Of a DNA stretch of 64,000 nucleotides, positions 8,969 through 17,857 are shown piece after piece (within the stretch, counting starts at the first letter, position 1; every line of letters begins with the position of its first letter). The position numbers were made by a program, and so were the translations under genes. Source of the DNA: Rugamonas aquatica (GTDB lineage: Bacteria; Pseudomonadota; Gammaproteobacteria; Burkholderiales; Burkholderiaceae_D); contig NZ_WHUG01000009.1 in assembly GCF_009380215.1 (NCBI RefSeq), positions 62,001-126,000 on the forward strand, given 5' to 3'. The notes under the pieces are model-generated. The model did not search any database. It saw only the letters and a list, made by a program, of their open reading frames with translations, and had not been told where the DNA came from.

Positions 8969-9144
8969 CCTGTGCCGTCCTCGCGGTCGAGGGAGGGCGA
9001 ACCGATCCGGAGACGCCAGGCCGGCACGTCCTACAACTGCGCCGAACGTTAACACTTTCTCCATGGTAATATTTGCCTGGATCCGGCAGGTTGTAACAGG
9101 CTCACCAACCTCCGGACTTTTTGTTACTACCCTGGTGGAAAAAC

Positions 9145-9720
9145 TTGAAAAAACTGTTCACTTACACGACTGCGTGCGTCTGCACATTGATTACGGCGGG
9201 ATGCGCCAGCCTTCACACTTCTTCTGATCGTCAAACGCCGGTGATCGTTCGCGCGCAATATCTTGCACCGCGCAACGATCTTACTGAGCGCTTTATGAGG
9301 TCACAGGATTACCGCCGTTCGAACAACTACGTTGTCAAGGTCGGGGAGCCCATCATCAGTCATCGCGGCAGTCCGGCGCGTGCCGTACAGTGCGAGTCTG
9401 ATGTGTTGTGCCGGCATGCTGTCACGCTGGATGTGCTGGATATCCAGGCTAGCGCGATGGGAAATAGCCAGGTCAGAGTGACAGGCACCGTGCATTCGCA
9501 GATCGGGCGACACCTCGCCTTCGACATGCAAATGGGCATTCAAGGTGCTGGGGGACCGAACTATCACTTCGAAGACGAGATCGGTGCCGCAACTCCACTC
9601 CTTGACGAAGGGAAATGGGACGTTCCGTTTAGCGCGGTGATCAAACTGGGCGAGAAGTTTGAGGTGCCGGGAGTCGCCGATGCCAAGTTCATTATCTTTG
9701 CTGAACAAGCGAAATACTAA
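9145..9720 (+). CDS. Putative lipoprotein
   Basis: About 191 residues. The best start is a TTG at 9145, giving MKKLFTYTTACVCTLITAGC, a textbook lipoprotein signal with lipobox ITAGC; GGTGG lies eight bases upstream. An alternative TTG at 9121 would add eight residues. The mature part is mostly beta-type sequence with one cysteine pair (CESDVLC). It follows another lipoprotein gene. No enzymatic motif is visible; I do not recognise the family. Confidence 0.65.
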   Translation: MKKLFTYTTACVCTLITAGCASLHTSSDRQTPVIVRAQYLAPRNDLTERFMRSQDYRRSNNYVVKVGEPIISHRGSPARAVQCESDVLCRHAVTLDVLDIQASAMGNSQVRVTGTVHSQIGRHLAFDMQMGIQGAGGPNYHFEDEIGAATPLLDEGKWDVPFSAVIKLGEKFEVPGVADAKFIIFAEQAKY

Positions 9721-10239
9721 TGAAGCATCGCTGTCAGGAACGTTTCCTAGCCTGCCGCAAAGATGATACCTTCAACCCTGTCACCGGCGATTCGTTTACA
9801 CGCTCGCCCCGTACGAGATCAGCGCAGGAATCCCTAAGGGCGGTCGCTTCTATTCCAGCAAATCCAAAAAGCCGCCATCCCCTCATGGCGCTGGACACCG
9901 CATGCGGCGGCCATCACATTTTTCATCGCCAATATCGCCGCTTAATTCGCAGAACTACCGTAGAATTTCAGTCATCGCTGTTTGGTTTTGTTCGAGAGGT
10001 TAAGAGCTCAGCATGCGGCACGGGATGGCCATCAGCATTGGCGATTCCGGGACAAGTGCTCGCCGCTTGCGGAACCAACGACACGTTGTCAAAACGCAGA
10101 ACCCGGGACCACTCAGACAACGACAATGTGCTACACAGGCGGATTGCTGCCCGCAGGAGTGACGGCCCCTCGCGCGCAGTCTGCCGCACCCGGACCCGTG
10201 CTGCGAAATTATTGAACAACCAGACTAGACTACAGAACC
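9721..10239. other. Intergenic region, no gene seen
   Basis: About 520 bp after the lipoprotein gene. One frame is open through most of it on the plus strand, but its product is basic, low in hydrophobic core residues and lacks a ribosome site; I see no credible gene, repeat or clear promoter here. Confidence 0.45.
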
Positions 10240-10419
10240 ATGGATATAGTTCAAAGCAAGCTGTACTACTTCACGAAGTCGTGGAACCAGGTACGCACGA
10301 TCGCGCCTGCGCCAGCGTATCGCGGACAGGCGATGTGGGCGGTCGAACGAACGGCCGGTGCTAATGCTGGCAAACGCATGGACGTTCCTGCATCCGCTCT
10401 GGTGACGCGACGACGCTGA
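10240..10419 (+). CDS. Possible small protein of 59 residues
   Basis: A short frame starting ATG at 10240 (MDIVQSKLYYFTKSWNQ...) and ending in three arginines before TGA. The composition is protein-like (aromatic N-terminus, alanine-rich centre), but the ribosome site is weak. An AAGGAG sequence follows immediately after its stop and would serve the next small frame, so the two might form a unit. No function is recognised. Confidence 0.35.
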   Translation: MDIVQSKLYYFTKSWNQVRTIAPAPAYRGQAMWAVERTAGANAGKRMDVPASALVTRRR

Positions 10420-10436
10420 CAAGGAGATATCCGGTA

Positions 10437-10550
10437 ATGCTCAAACTGTACGCGCGGCGGAGTAGCCGCTCGACACTGGAACTAAACGCCGCCCCGGCAA
10501 CTGACACTTCTTACACAGTTGCTTCTTCGAACGCGAACTGTACCCGATAA
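10437..10550 (+). CDS. Possible 37-residue ORF with strong ribosome site
   Basis: ATG at 10437 is preceded at good spacing by AAGGAG (10421-10426). The product begins MLKLYARRSSRSTLEL and ends by overlapping the 3' end of the convergent nuclease gene. The strong ribosome site is the main evidence; the peptide itself matches nothing I recognise and could be a truncated gene. Confidence 0.3.
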   Translation: MLKLYARRSSRSTLELNAAPATDTSYTVASSNANCTR

Positions 10551-11191
10551 GTCACCAGCTTCAACCCCGGAATGGCCTTGGCCGCCCACCGCACCGGCTC
10601 CGCGAACCCACTAGCGACCAACATGGCGCGTGGCGGCTTGCCCTCTTTCTGGGCGTACCATCCCATGTACCGGGCGATTTGGCCGATGGATGAGTCCTTC
10701 GCTTCGCCTGCTTTCAACTCGATGATGACCGTGCGGCCTTCGCTGTCGCGCGCGAGCAGGTCCAGGCGTCCGACGTCGCTGGATTCCTGGCGCGAGACAA
10801 GCGTCAGGCCGGGTTCGAGCACGTCGAGGTGGCTGACGATTTGGCCTTCGAGGTCACGCTCTAGGCTCAAGCTGCTCTCCACGTATTCCGTGAGGTCTTG
10901 GGGTGTCGATTCCTCAACCACGGATGCGGCAAGCTCGCTCGTATCTACCGATGAATCGAGTGTGAACACGACCCTCCTGCCTTTGATGTCGAGCGATGCC
11001 CGTCGGCCGGCATCCAGCCAGGACTTGGCGTGTGCTCGACTTTCTTCTTTGTTCGTCCACATAGTGGCGTACTTCTTGGCTGACTCTGGCAAGCCACTTG
11101 GAATGAGCCTGTCTAGCTCATCGAAGGACAGCGCGACTTGAGCTTCCGGGTTGGACAGCAATACTGCGGTGAGCGGTGCGTACCGGGACAT
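10511..11191 (-). CDS. NucS/DUF91-like nuclease with N-terminal DUF7662-like domain
   Basis: A 226-residue protein. Residues ~5-75 resemble a small domain found in front of various nuclease-type domains (YAPLTAVLL...FDELDRLI...MWTN...SWLDAGRRA). Residues ~105-220 resemble the C-terminal nuclease half of NucS/DUF91: LERDLEGQIVSHLDVLE, then GRLDLLARD, then TVIIELKAG, giving a PD-(D/E)xK site with Asp144, Glu158 and Lys160, followed by the family-like QIARYMGWYAQKEG helix. I chose ATG 11191 because GAGG precedes it. The catalytic residues look intact. Standing alone in an accessory region, it is plausibly a repair or defence nuclease. Confidence 0.75.
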   Translation of the reverse strand: MSRYAPLTAVLLSNPEAQVALSFDELDRLIPSGLPESAKKYATMWTNKEESRAHAKSWLDAGRRASLDIKGRRVVFTLDSSVDTSELAASVVEESTPQDLTEYVESSLSLERDLEGQIVSHLDVLEPGLTLVSRQESSDVGRLDLLARDSEGRTVIIELKAGEAKDSSIGQIARYMGWYAQKEGKPPRAMLVASGFAEPVRWAAKAIPGLKLVTYRVQFAFEEATV

Positions 11192-11451
11192 GGGGGCCTC
11201 GTTGTGTGTAAACGGTAGCCGCCAGTTTACAGCTGCGATTGAGCGGCTGACAACAACAAAGTAGTATCTCTTTAACACCGGCGGGCCGCCAAATCAGCAG
11301 CTTCCATTTGTCCATCGGCCAAGCGCACAAGCGCCTTGCGCTTTGCGGCGCCCAGACCAACCTGCCACGAGCCACAGGCGGGGCTATGGTCAGTTTCCTC
11401 GACTCGCAGATAGATGCTTCATCGCTGCTTTGGCTCTGGATGGAGAGTGAT

Positions 11452-11959
11452 TTAGAGAATCTCAAATTGCGCAACAATGGCACCATTCGCTTGCTGTGCC
11501 CAGTCCACGGGACTCAACTTGCTGTATTGCGGCCGCTGCTGGTTGACGAGCATTCGAGCGATTACCAGCATCTCGCCGCTCACTTTGGTATCGCCTGCAG
11601 CCATCCGCTGGATACCACCCATGATGGCGGCAACATTACGGTATTCGCCCGGCCGAATCAGTCTGGCGGCCAGCGCGGTGGGCTTTGCGCCCCCCCATCT
11701 TCAACTGGTGGGCGTCCGCGCTGTAGCCATCGCTGACGCGTGCCGGCGACGCGATGCCGCGCTCGCGGCCGATGGTGCTGGCTGGCAGCTCCGCCTCGAT
11801 ATCAATGAGAAAAATAGTCCGCTGGGAAGCGGCCTGGCGAAATAGTCGATAGTGCTCACAATAATCCACGGTGGAGTTGCCAGGAGCGCTACGCGCGGGC
11901 CGCAGGAGTGAACCAGCTTGCGCTGATAAATGGTCAGCGGCCCAGTGCCGGCCATCCAC
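11452..11959 (-). pseudogene. Frameshifted gene, two halves meet at a G7 tract
   Basis: An N-terminal frame from 11959 gives IDIEAELPASTIGRERG...HQLKMGG and then runs into a run of seven Gs on the minus strand (11690-11696). A different frame beyond the run continues with coherent protein sequence (AARLIRPGEYRNVAAIMGG ... SKLSPVDWAQQANGAIVAQ) and stops at 11452. The joined product would be about 168 residues and looks like one natural protein. Either an inactivated gene or a one-base homopolymer error. The N-terminus may be further upstream in another frame. Family not recognised. Confidence 0.55.
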
Positions 11960-12302
11960 GCGGGCATGTTGTGCCGCACCTGATGCGTTCGATGACCGGG
12001 CGCCGGCTGCGAGCCGGCCAGCGCTGGGCGCTATGTTTGATACAAAACAAGCCTTAACCTTATAGATCTGGTATTTTCCCTTTTTGTTTCTTCACCCTGC
12101 GATCCCCAACATTTCTCGGATGGACGTTGGAGGGCCAGGTCGACTTCCACAACCGCATTATCGGGCTGGCGGCCAGGCAAGTGGGCATCATTCAGGCGCG
12201 CGACTGAGATCGAACATGCCGCGGCCAGAACCAAGAGCCACGTCGAGCTGCGCTCCTGCTGCGTCTTTCCCCTAGCCTGTTACTGGATTAAAGCGAGGAC
12301 AC
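11960..12302. other. Intergenic region, no gene seen
   Basis: No well-supported reading frame. It may contain the upstream remnant of the broken gene on the minus strand and the promoter of the following membrane protein, but no recognisable -10/-35 pair stands out. Confidence 0.4.
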
Positions 12303-12719
12303 ATGACGGCATTACTAACCATCGCTCGCAGGACGTCGGCCGCCATAGGCATCGTTTTCGCCATGTCCGCATTAGGCGGCCTGATGTTGGGGATAAGGGC
12401 GCGCAGCGGTGCGTTCCTGGCCATCGCCTGCATGAGCGCTGGTTTCGCTCTAACGGCGGGTATGTGGTGGCATCTGTCGCGCAATCCCTCATACCGTCGC
12501 CAATTCATGGGCCTGACGCTGCTCAGCGTATGCTTGGTTTCGGGATTGGCCCTGTACAGCAATCTGGTCTATCTCCTATGGGGAATCGGGTTGCCGCTGG
12601 ATATAGGAACTGTAAAGGCAGGAAAGATGGGAAATGCGTATTGGCTACCGCCGCTCACGCTCCGGTATGCGGTCGTATGCTATGTCGGACTGACGCACTT
12701 CGCCAGCAACAAGCAGTGA
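12303..12719 (+). CDS. Small integral membrane protein
   Basis: A 138-residue protein beginning MTALLTIARRTSAAIG with AGGAC before the start. Four hydrophobic segments are visible (approximately residues 12-32, 38-56, 68-92 and 112-132), so it is an inner-membrane protein. No charged catalytic motif is seen. It is isolated between a broken gene and a non-coding stretch. Function unknown. Confidence 0.6.
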   Translation: MTALLTIARRTSAAIGIVFAMSALGGLMLGIRARSGAFLAIACMSAGFALTAGMWWHLSRNPSYRRQFMGLTLLSVCLVSGLALYSNLVYLLWGIGLPLDIGTVKAGKMGNAYWLPPLTLRYAVVCYVGLTHFASNKQ

Positions 12720-13053
12720 CACGCCGACCGAGGTGCTGTGCCCATTTCGTTACCGCTCCTACCGGTGCGGGTCGGCGTACACGCCGGCCAACAAACGCTG
12801 GCGGCCCGCTGAAGTCTATCTCGCTGAGCGGAGCTAAGCCGGCTCCCCGAAGAACGACCGATGTTGCCGACCGGCGCTCCGGGCCACACCGGGTTACACT
12901 CGCCGGCAAGATAAGTCTGGCACGCACCACGTTGCAACAGTCCCTGCAAAGCACGTACGCGGTATGCACGAGAAACCCCGATTGCCTGACGCACTTTCGA
13001 AGCTACTACCGCAGACGCGATGCCGCCACTCGACAAGCGAACGTCATGACGTA
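12720..13053. other. Gap between convergent genes
   Basis: About 330 bp between the membrane-protein gene and the 3' end of the six-gene minus-strand operon. I see no gene or strong terminator hairpin. Confidence 0.4.
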
Positions 13054-14139
13054 TCAACCGGGGGACTTATGGCTATTGGGCCGCGGCAGTTTGAGCAGGA
13101 TCCCCGCACCCAACAAACCATGCAGCGCCAACGCAGCGAGAGCCGGCAATGCCATCCATTCAGGCCGGTCCCAAAGCGGTGCACACATGGCGGTCGCAAG
13201 CAGGCACCAGCCCGCGGCGGCCCAATTGGAACCGTCCGATGCCGCGCCCAGCAACATGGTGCCTCCGATCAGGCCGCACATCATCATCGGCCGCCATGGA
13301 CCACCGTAGCCGGCCACGTGCAGCGCCACCGCGCAAAACAGCAGCAAGGCGCCGCTCCCGACGTACCAGCCAGCCAGGCAGCATTTGCGGGGCACGCCCG
13401 CGCCGCGCCAGCTGCCATGGTTCATCCACAGCGGGTTCGCGGTGGGTCTCCAGCCGCCGACGCCGCAGGCCACCGGAACGTCACTGAGCACCGGACGGTA
13501 GCTGCCGAAGCAACGGTCCCACAGCAATAGCACGCTGCCGAAATTGCAGTTGCGGTAGTAGGACGCGCTACCGTGGTGGGCCAGGTGGTTGGTTGGCGTC
13601 ACGATGACGCGGTCCAGCCATGGGGTACTGCGCGCCAGCGCCGGGTTGAGATGGTTGTAGAACTGTATCCCGTAGTGGATGGCCGACACCGCGAGGAACA
13701 CGCCGGTGCTGACACCGGCCACCGCCAGCGGCAGCATGAACGGGAGCGAGGTCAATGACGAGTACCAGGAGTTGCGTATGCCCAGCGACAGGCTGAAGTC
13801 GCGTCCCTGATGGTGCACCTCGTGTACTTTCCACAGCAGCGGTATCCGGTGGTGCATCCTGTGCATGCAATAGAAACACAGATCCCAGCCCAGGAAGCCG
13901 GCGACCCAGATGCCGGGCCCCAGATGTCGCTGCAGCCCCTCCCAGCCGACATTGCGGAACACCAGGTCGTAGCCTGCCACTTCGAGACTCCGCCCCACCC
14001 ACATGATCAGATGTCCTGAGCCCAGATTGGCGGCGATCTCATGCCAGTCGGCGCCGGGCAAACCGCGCCGCCGCAGCAGGCTGCGCTCCACGACCACGGC
14101 CAGCAGCAGGATGACGAAGGTGATCCCGTAGCCCATCAT
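13054..14139 (-). CDS. Sterol desaturase / fatty acid hydroxylase family protein
   Basis: A 361-residue membrane diiron oxygenase-type protein, last gene of a six-gene operon. The family histidine boxes are all visible: H93-x2-HH (HRMHH), H106-x2-HH (HEVHH), His163 (YNHLNP) and H185-x2-HH (HLAHH). Hydrophobic segments surround them, and a further hydrophobic C-terminal region of about 120 residues extends beyond the usual catalytic domain. The start ATG at 14139 overlaps the stop of the PAP2 gene as ATGA, implying translational coupling. Known members hydroxylate or desaturate lipids. Here it probably modifies the pathway product in the membrane (inference). Confidence 0.88.
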   Translation of the reverse strand: MMGYGITFVILLLAVVVERSLLRRRGLPGADWHEIAANLGSGHLIMWVGRSLEVAGYDLVFRNVGWEGLQRHLGPGIWVAGFLGWDLCFYCMHRMHHRIPLLWKVHEVHHQGRDFSLSLGIRNSWYSSLTSLPFMLPLAVAGVSTGVFLAVSAIHYGIQFYNHLNPALARSTPWLDRVIVTPTNHLAHHGSASYYRNCNFGSVLLLWDRCFGSYRPVLSDVPVACGVGGWRPTANPLWMNHGSWRGAGVPRKCCLAGWYVGSGALLLFCAVALHVAGYGGPWRPMMMCGLIGGTMLLGAASDGSNWAAAGWCLLATAMCAPLWDRPEWMALPALAALALHGLLGAGILLKLPRPNSHKSPG

Positions 14140-14732
14140 TGCACCACCCTTCCCCATGGCCTCCGCAACAGCGCGGACATCACTCCGGCCAGCAGTCCGA
14201 GAACGATACCGGCAGCAAGGTCCAGCACGCCGTGGCGCTGCGTGGCCACGATCGCGTAGCCCATCGCCAGTCCAAATCCCGCCAACAGCAATCCACGCCC
14301 GGGTTGGCTTGAACGCCACAGCGACCACAGGCATAGCACGGTCAGCGCGCCATGCAAGGAGGGAAAGCAGTTACGGGGGCTGTCCCAGCCGGACAGCCAG
14401 TGCAGTACGGCGGCGCTGGGTCCGCTGCTGTAGGGCGTCGGCCGCACCAGCGAGGTCGGCCAGCACAGGTACACGGTGGCCGCGGCCAGCGCGCATAGCA
14501 GCATGGCGTCGCGCAGCCATTCCACCCGGTGCGCCGAACTGCGCATGTAGGCCGCCGGCACCAGCGGGAACAGCAGCAGGTAGATCCACACCGCCGCAGG
14601 ATGCAGGCCGATCATCCGGTCCGCCGGTCCCGGCTGCAGCAGGTGCGTGGAGCCGGGCGCCAGTGCGCCGGCGCAATAGGCCAGTCCCACCCCGCCCCAG
14701 CCGGTCAGCAAAGCACGCAGGCGACCGCCCAT
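14136..14732 (-). CDS. PAP2-family membrane phosphatase
   Basis: A 198-residue protein with about five membrane segments. The PAP2 signature is present as FPSLHGAL (residues 123-130; serine and histidine retained) and the downstream histidine/aspartate motif is RHGVLDLAAG (His167, Asp171), as in the PAP2_3 / inositol-phosphotransferase-like branch. Members remove phosphate from, or transfer head groups to, lipid substrates at the membrane. The start lies one base after the stop of the adenylating-enzyme gene. In this operon it could dephosphorylate a lipid intermediate or transfer a head group (inference). Confidence 0.82.
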   Translation of the reverse strand: MGGRLRALLTGWGGVGLAYCAGALAPGSTHLLQPGPADRMIGLHPAAVWIYLLLFPLVPAAYMRSSAHRVEWLRDAMLLCALAAATVYLCWPTSLVRPTPYSSGPSAAVLHWLSGWDSPRNCFPSLHGALTVLCLWSLWRSSQPGRGLLLAGFGLAMGYAIVATQRHGVLDLAAGIVLGLLAGVMSALLRRPWGRVVQ

Positions 14733-14733
14733 G

Positions 14734-16044
14734 TCACCTCCCCGCAGGTGGAAAGAGCCGCACAATGCGGCGCCTCTTTTCACCCAGAAGAGGAACCGGA
14801 GCCGCGTCGAGCAACTGCCAGCGCAGCAATTCGACGTCCGCGCCCTGCAGGGCCAGCACGCCCTCCAGATGACGGCGCGTGTGCGCCAGCTGGAGCGCAC
14901 CGATTGCGCTTTGCAATTCCAAGGTGGCCACGCCCAGCTGGCGCAAACGGTAGTCGGCTTCGGCCGGCAACGCCTGTGCCAGTGCGCGAGCGACCAGATC
15001 GGCGAACACCGTGACGACCCCTCCCCGGTGCGCCGGCAACTGCAGCTGATCGTCGCAGCGGCCGTCGATCGCCGCCACCGCCAGCGTCACACGGCCGCAG
15101 CCGCAAGGTCGCTCGTGCACATGCAGCACGTCGTCGAGGCGGTAGCGGATAATTGGCTGGGTCATTCTGCGCAGATCGGTGATCACGGGCACAAACCGCG
15201 TGCGCCTGGCATCGAGCCATTCTGGCTCAACCAGGATATCTTCTTCGTTAAGGTGCAGCACGCCGTGGCTGCATCGCACGCCCAGAAATCCCTCGCTGGC
15301 CTGGTAGATCTCGCCCACGCCGGCGAATGCCCGCGCCAGCAGGTCCTGGTCCTGTGGCTCCAGCACTTCGGCCACCGACAGCGCCCTGGCTGCGAGCGGC
15401 GCCATCCGGCCATTGTTGACCTCCATCGCGATCGCCCGCAGCACCTGGGCCGGCGCCACCACATAGGTGGGCTGCCACAAGCACATGCGCTTTAATTGCT
15501 GGACGAAGGGCTCGAACAGATCGAAGAACCGCAATTCCAGGCCACCGGCCCGCACCGCATGGTACAGATTGTTGTCTGCCCGCAGGAACAGGGCCACGCG
15601 TTGGCGGCCGCGCAGTCCGCGCGGCAGGACGCGCGCCAGCAGCGCGCCGACCCAGTCACACTGTTCGCGCCGGCTCACCACAAACACGCCGCGCTGGCCG
15701 GACGTCCCGGACGACATGCCGACCGAGATACCGTGCAGGGTCGGGAGAAAATCCCGGCTGCGCTCGGCACGGAGCGCGGTCTCCCACACGTCAGCAATGC
15801 GCAGGCCGGCGGTGTTGATGCGGTCGAAGTGCGCCAGCATCCGCACTTTGTCCATCGTCGGCCAGGCCATGTGCGGCAACTCCGCATATGCGCGGTAGTA
15901 GGGACTGCGGGCCGCCACCCGCGGCAGTTGGCGCGCCAGCAGCGCTTGCTGGTGGCGGCGCAGCTCCGCGCCGTCGCGAAAATTGTAGTGACGCGTGCGG
16001 TAGTAACTCCGCACGCTCCAGTATATCGGCAGCGGACTGATCAT
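14734..16044 (-). CDS. F390 synthetase-related / CapK-like adenylate-forming enzyme
   Basis: A 436-residue member of the phenylacetate-CoA-ligase/CapK superfamily. The nucleotide-binding loop is SSGTSGQRG (residues 111-119); downstream motifs are YQASEGFLG and the IIRYRLDD that binds the nucleotide ribose. Family members activate carboxylic acids as acyl-adenylates. Its ATG overlaps the stop of the upstream hydrolase gene as ATGA. Next to a KASIII-like enzyme and a reductase it could activate a long-chain beta-hydroxy acid, the job done by OleC in olefin biosynthesis, although OleC belongs to a different branch (inference). Confidence 0.8.
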   Translation of the reverse strand: MISPLPIYWSVRSYYRTRHYNFRDGAELRRHQQALLARQLPRVAARSPYYRAYAELPHMAWPTMDKVRMLAHFDRINTAGLRIADVWETALRAERSRDFLPTLHGISVGMSSGTSGQRGVFVVSRREQCDWVGALLARVLPRGLRGRQRVALFLRADNNLYHAVRAGGLELRFFDLFEPFVQQLKRMCLWQPTYVVAPAQVLRAIAMEVNNGRMAPLAARALSVAEVLEPQDQDLLARAFAGVGEIYQASEGFLGVRCSHGVLHLNEEDILVEPEWLDARRTRFVPVITDLRRMTQPIIRYRLDDVLHVHERPCGCGRVTLAVAAIDGRCDDQLQLPAHRGGVVTVFADLVARALAQALPAEADYRLRQLGVATLELQSAIGALQLAHTRRHLEGVLALQGADVELLRWQLLDAAPVPLLGEKRRRIVRLFPPAGR

Positions 16045-16865
16045 AATTCCTCCGGTTCCGCCCGACTGGCCTCGGCGTGGCTCAGGGCGATGGTGGCGCC
16101 GCCGCTCAAGGCCAGCTTGTGCAAGTCGGCCAGGGTGGCGTAATAGGCGCGCCGGTCCGGCTGCAGCAGGAAGCTCAGTTCGGAGGGGCCGCGCATTTGC
16201 AGTACCGAGGCGTCGCTCCATGCGGCGTCCCCGGCCAGCAGCACCCAACCGCGGCTGGTCGCCACGAAGGCGCCGATCTGACCGTGGGCGTGGCCGGGCA
16301 AGGGCACCAATATCAATTCGTTGGGCAGCAGCTGCCAGCCGCGCTTGAAAGGGTGCAGCCGGGGCGGCAACGGAACCTGGCGCAACCATTCGACAAAGTG
16401 TAGTTGCTCGTCCAGACAGGAAGGCAACAGCTCTGGCAGGAAGCCGCGGCGCAGCGCCGCCAGACCGTGCAGATGCCGCACAGAATTCCAACCGGCGGCG
16501 CTGCAAAATACTTCCAGATGGCGGAAATCGTCCAGGCCGGCCATATGGTCAGCGTGCCAATGCGAAATCACCACCTTGTTGATGTCGCCAGGCGCCACTC
16601 CCATGCGGCTCAACTGCGCCGTCAACAACGCTTCGGGGTTCAGCTCGGCCGGTGTGAGCCAGCCGTAAATGCGCCCCCAGCCGTGGCTGACCGCTTCAAA
16701 AAAGCGCGGCGCGTAGCCGGTATCGAACAGCAGCAATTCGCCGCTGGCCGCTTCGATCAGATACGCCCGGCTCGGAAACGAGCGCGCGCGCCAGCCACCG
16801 CCCTTGATGGCCATGCAGCCGGGATGGCGGCAGGAGCCGACGATCAGCGAGTACACGCGTGCCAT
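16041..16865 (-). CDS. Metallo-beta-lactamase-fold hydrolase
   Basis: A 274-residue MBL-fold enzyme with a complete dinuclear metal site: HWHADH at residues 102-107, His192 in PGHAHGQ, Asp213 in LAGDAAW and His263 in LSHAE. The organisation resembles lactonase/thioesterase-type members of the fold. I chose ATG 16865; a TTG four codons earlier is possible. The start overlaps the end of the reductase gene. In this operon it may open a lactone or cleave a thioester made by its neighbours (inference). No signal peptide, so it is probably cytoplasmic. Confidence 0.85.
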   Translation of the reverse strand: MARVYSLIVGSCRHPGCMAIKGGGWRARSFPSRAYLIEAASGELLLFDTGYAPRFFEAVSHGWGRIYGWLTPAELNPEALLTAQLSRMGVAPGDINKVVISHWHADHMAGLDDFRHLEVFCSAAGWNSVRHLHGLAALRRGFLPELLPSCLDEQLHFVEWLRQVPLPPRLHPFKRGWQLLPNELILVPLPGHAHGQIGAFVATSRGWVLLAGDAAWSDASVLQMRGPSELSFLLQPDRRAYYATLADLHKLALSGGATIALSHAEASRAEPEEL

Positions 16866-17857
16866 GGGCTTCCCCAACTGCCTCTCTCGGCCAGCGCTGC
16901 CTGCAGCCGCACCCGCGGCGCATAACCCAACAATCGTTTGGCCCTCTCATTGCAGAGTGTCATGTCGTAGCTGAGCACGCCAATCCCGTAGCGGGTCAAC
17001 GCCGGCGCGCGTCCAGTGCACCTTGCCAGCAATTCGCTGGCGCGAGCGGCCAGGTCCAGCGCCCGCGCCGGCACGTTCACTATCCGGGGCGGCGCGGCGC
17101 GCGACTCGGCCAGCATCTGCAGTGCGTCGCACAGCCGGACCGGCCCATGATTGGTGATGTTGAACACGGCGCCCCGCTCCAGTCCCGGGCGCGTTGTCGC
17201 CAGCCACATGGGGTCGACGACGTTGGCGCTGTATGTCAGGTCCAGCTTCACCTCGCCCCCGCGCGGCAGCGGCAGGCGGCCGCCAGCCCGCCGCTTCAGC
17301 CGTTCCAGACGCGGCAGCAGGGACTGGTCATACGGCCCGACGATGGCACGGGGCCGCAATACCACAACGCGCATATCCGGCCAGTGCTCGTCGTTGCGCT
17401 GCAATTCCTGCTCGGCCATCGCCTTGCTGTAGGCATAACTGTTCACGTAACGCATCGGCCGGAAGTGTTCAGGCACCTCGTACCGGTGTGTAAAGTCGAA
17501 GTACACCGCCGGTGTGGATACGAACACAAAGCGCTGTACGCCGGCCTGCGCGCTGGCGCGCGCCAGCTTGACCGTCGCCTCGCAGTTGTCGGCCATGAAG
17601 TCGGCGTGCCGCCCCCACAGCGCCGCGCGCGCTGCGCAATGCCAGACCGCGTCCACCCCTTGCAACACCGGCCGCAGCGCGTCCTCCGCAACTGTGGCCA
17701 GGTCGATCGCCGTAAAAGACGCCCCGAGCCCCTGCAGCCGGGCGCCGCGCCGCAGATCGCGGCCCAGCGCGTGCACCGCGCAGCCGCGCTCCAACAGCAG
17801 GTCCACTGCATGACCACCGAGGCCACCCGTGGCGCCGGTCACAAGTATGCGTTTCAT
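16844..17857 (-). CDS. NAD-dependent epimerase/dehydratase-family reductase
   Basis: A 337-residue extended short-chain dehydrogenase. The N-terminus carries the Rossmann glycine motif GATGGLGGHAV and the catalytic pair YxxxK appears as YAYSK, with an upstream active-site serine in FVSTPAVYF. The sequence is closest in style to the 3-beta-hydroxysteroid dehydrogenase/OleD-like branch. Its ATG overlaps the KASIII stop codon as ATGA. Known relatives reduce beta-keto acids or sterol ketones; placed directly after a condensing enzyme, reduction of a beta-keto product is the natural hypothesis. Confidence 0.85.
   Translation of the reverse strand: MKRILVTGATGGLGGHAVDLLLERGCAVHALGRDLRRGARLQGLGASFTAIDLATVAEDALRPVLQGVDAVWHCAARAALWGRHADFMADNCEATVKLARASAQAGVQRFVFVSTPAVYFDFTHRYEVPEHFRPMRYVNSYAYSKAMAEQELQRNDEHWPDMRVVVLRPRAIVGPYDQSLLPRLERLKRRAGGRLPLPRGGEVKLDLTYSANVVDPMWLATTRPGLERGAVFNITNHGPVRLCDALQMLAESRAAPPRIVNVPARALDLAARASELLARCTGRAPALTRYGIGVLSYDMTLCNERAKRLLGYAPRVRLQAALAERGSWGSPWHACTR

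Noticed and set aside
9720-10364. Open frame of 214 codons after the lipoprotein gene
   Set aside because: No ribosome site, unbalanced composition, and overlapping better small frames; considered non-coding.
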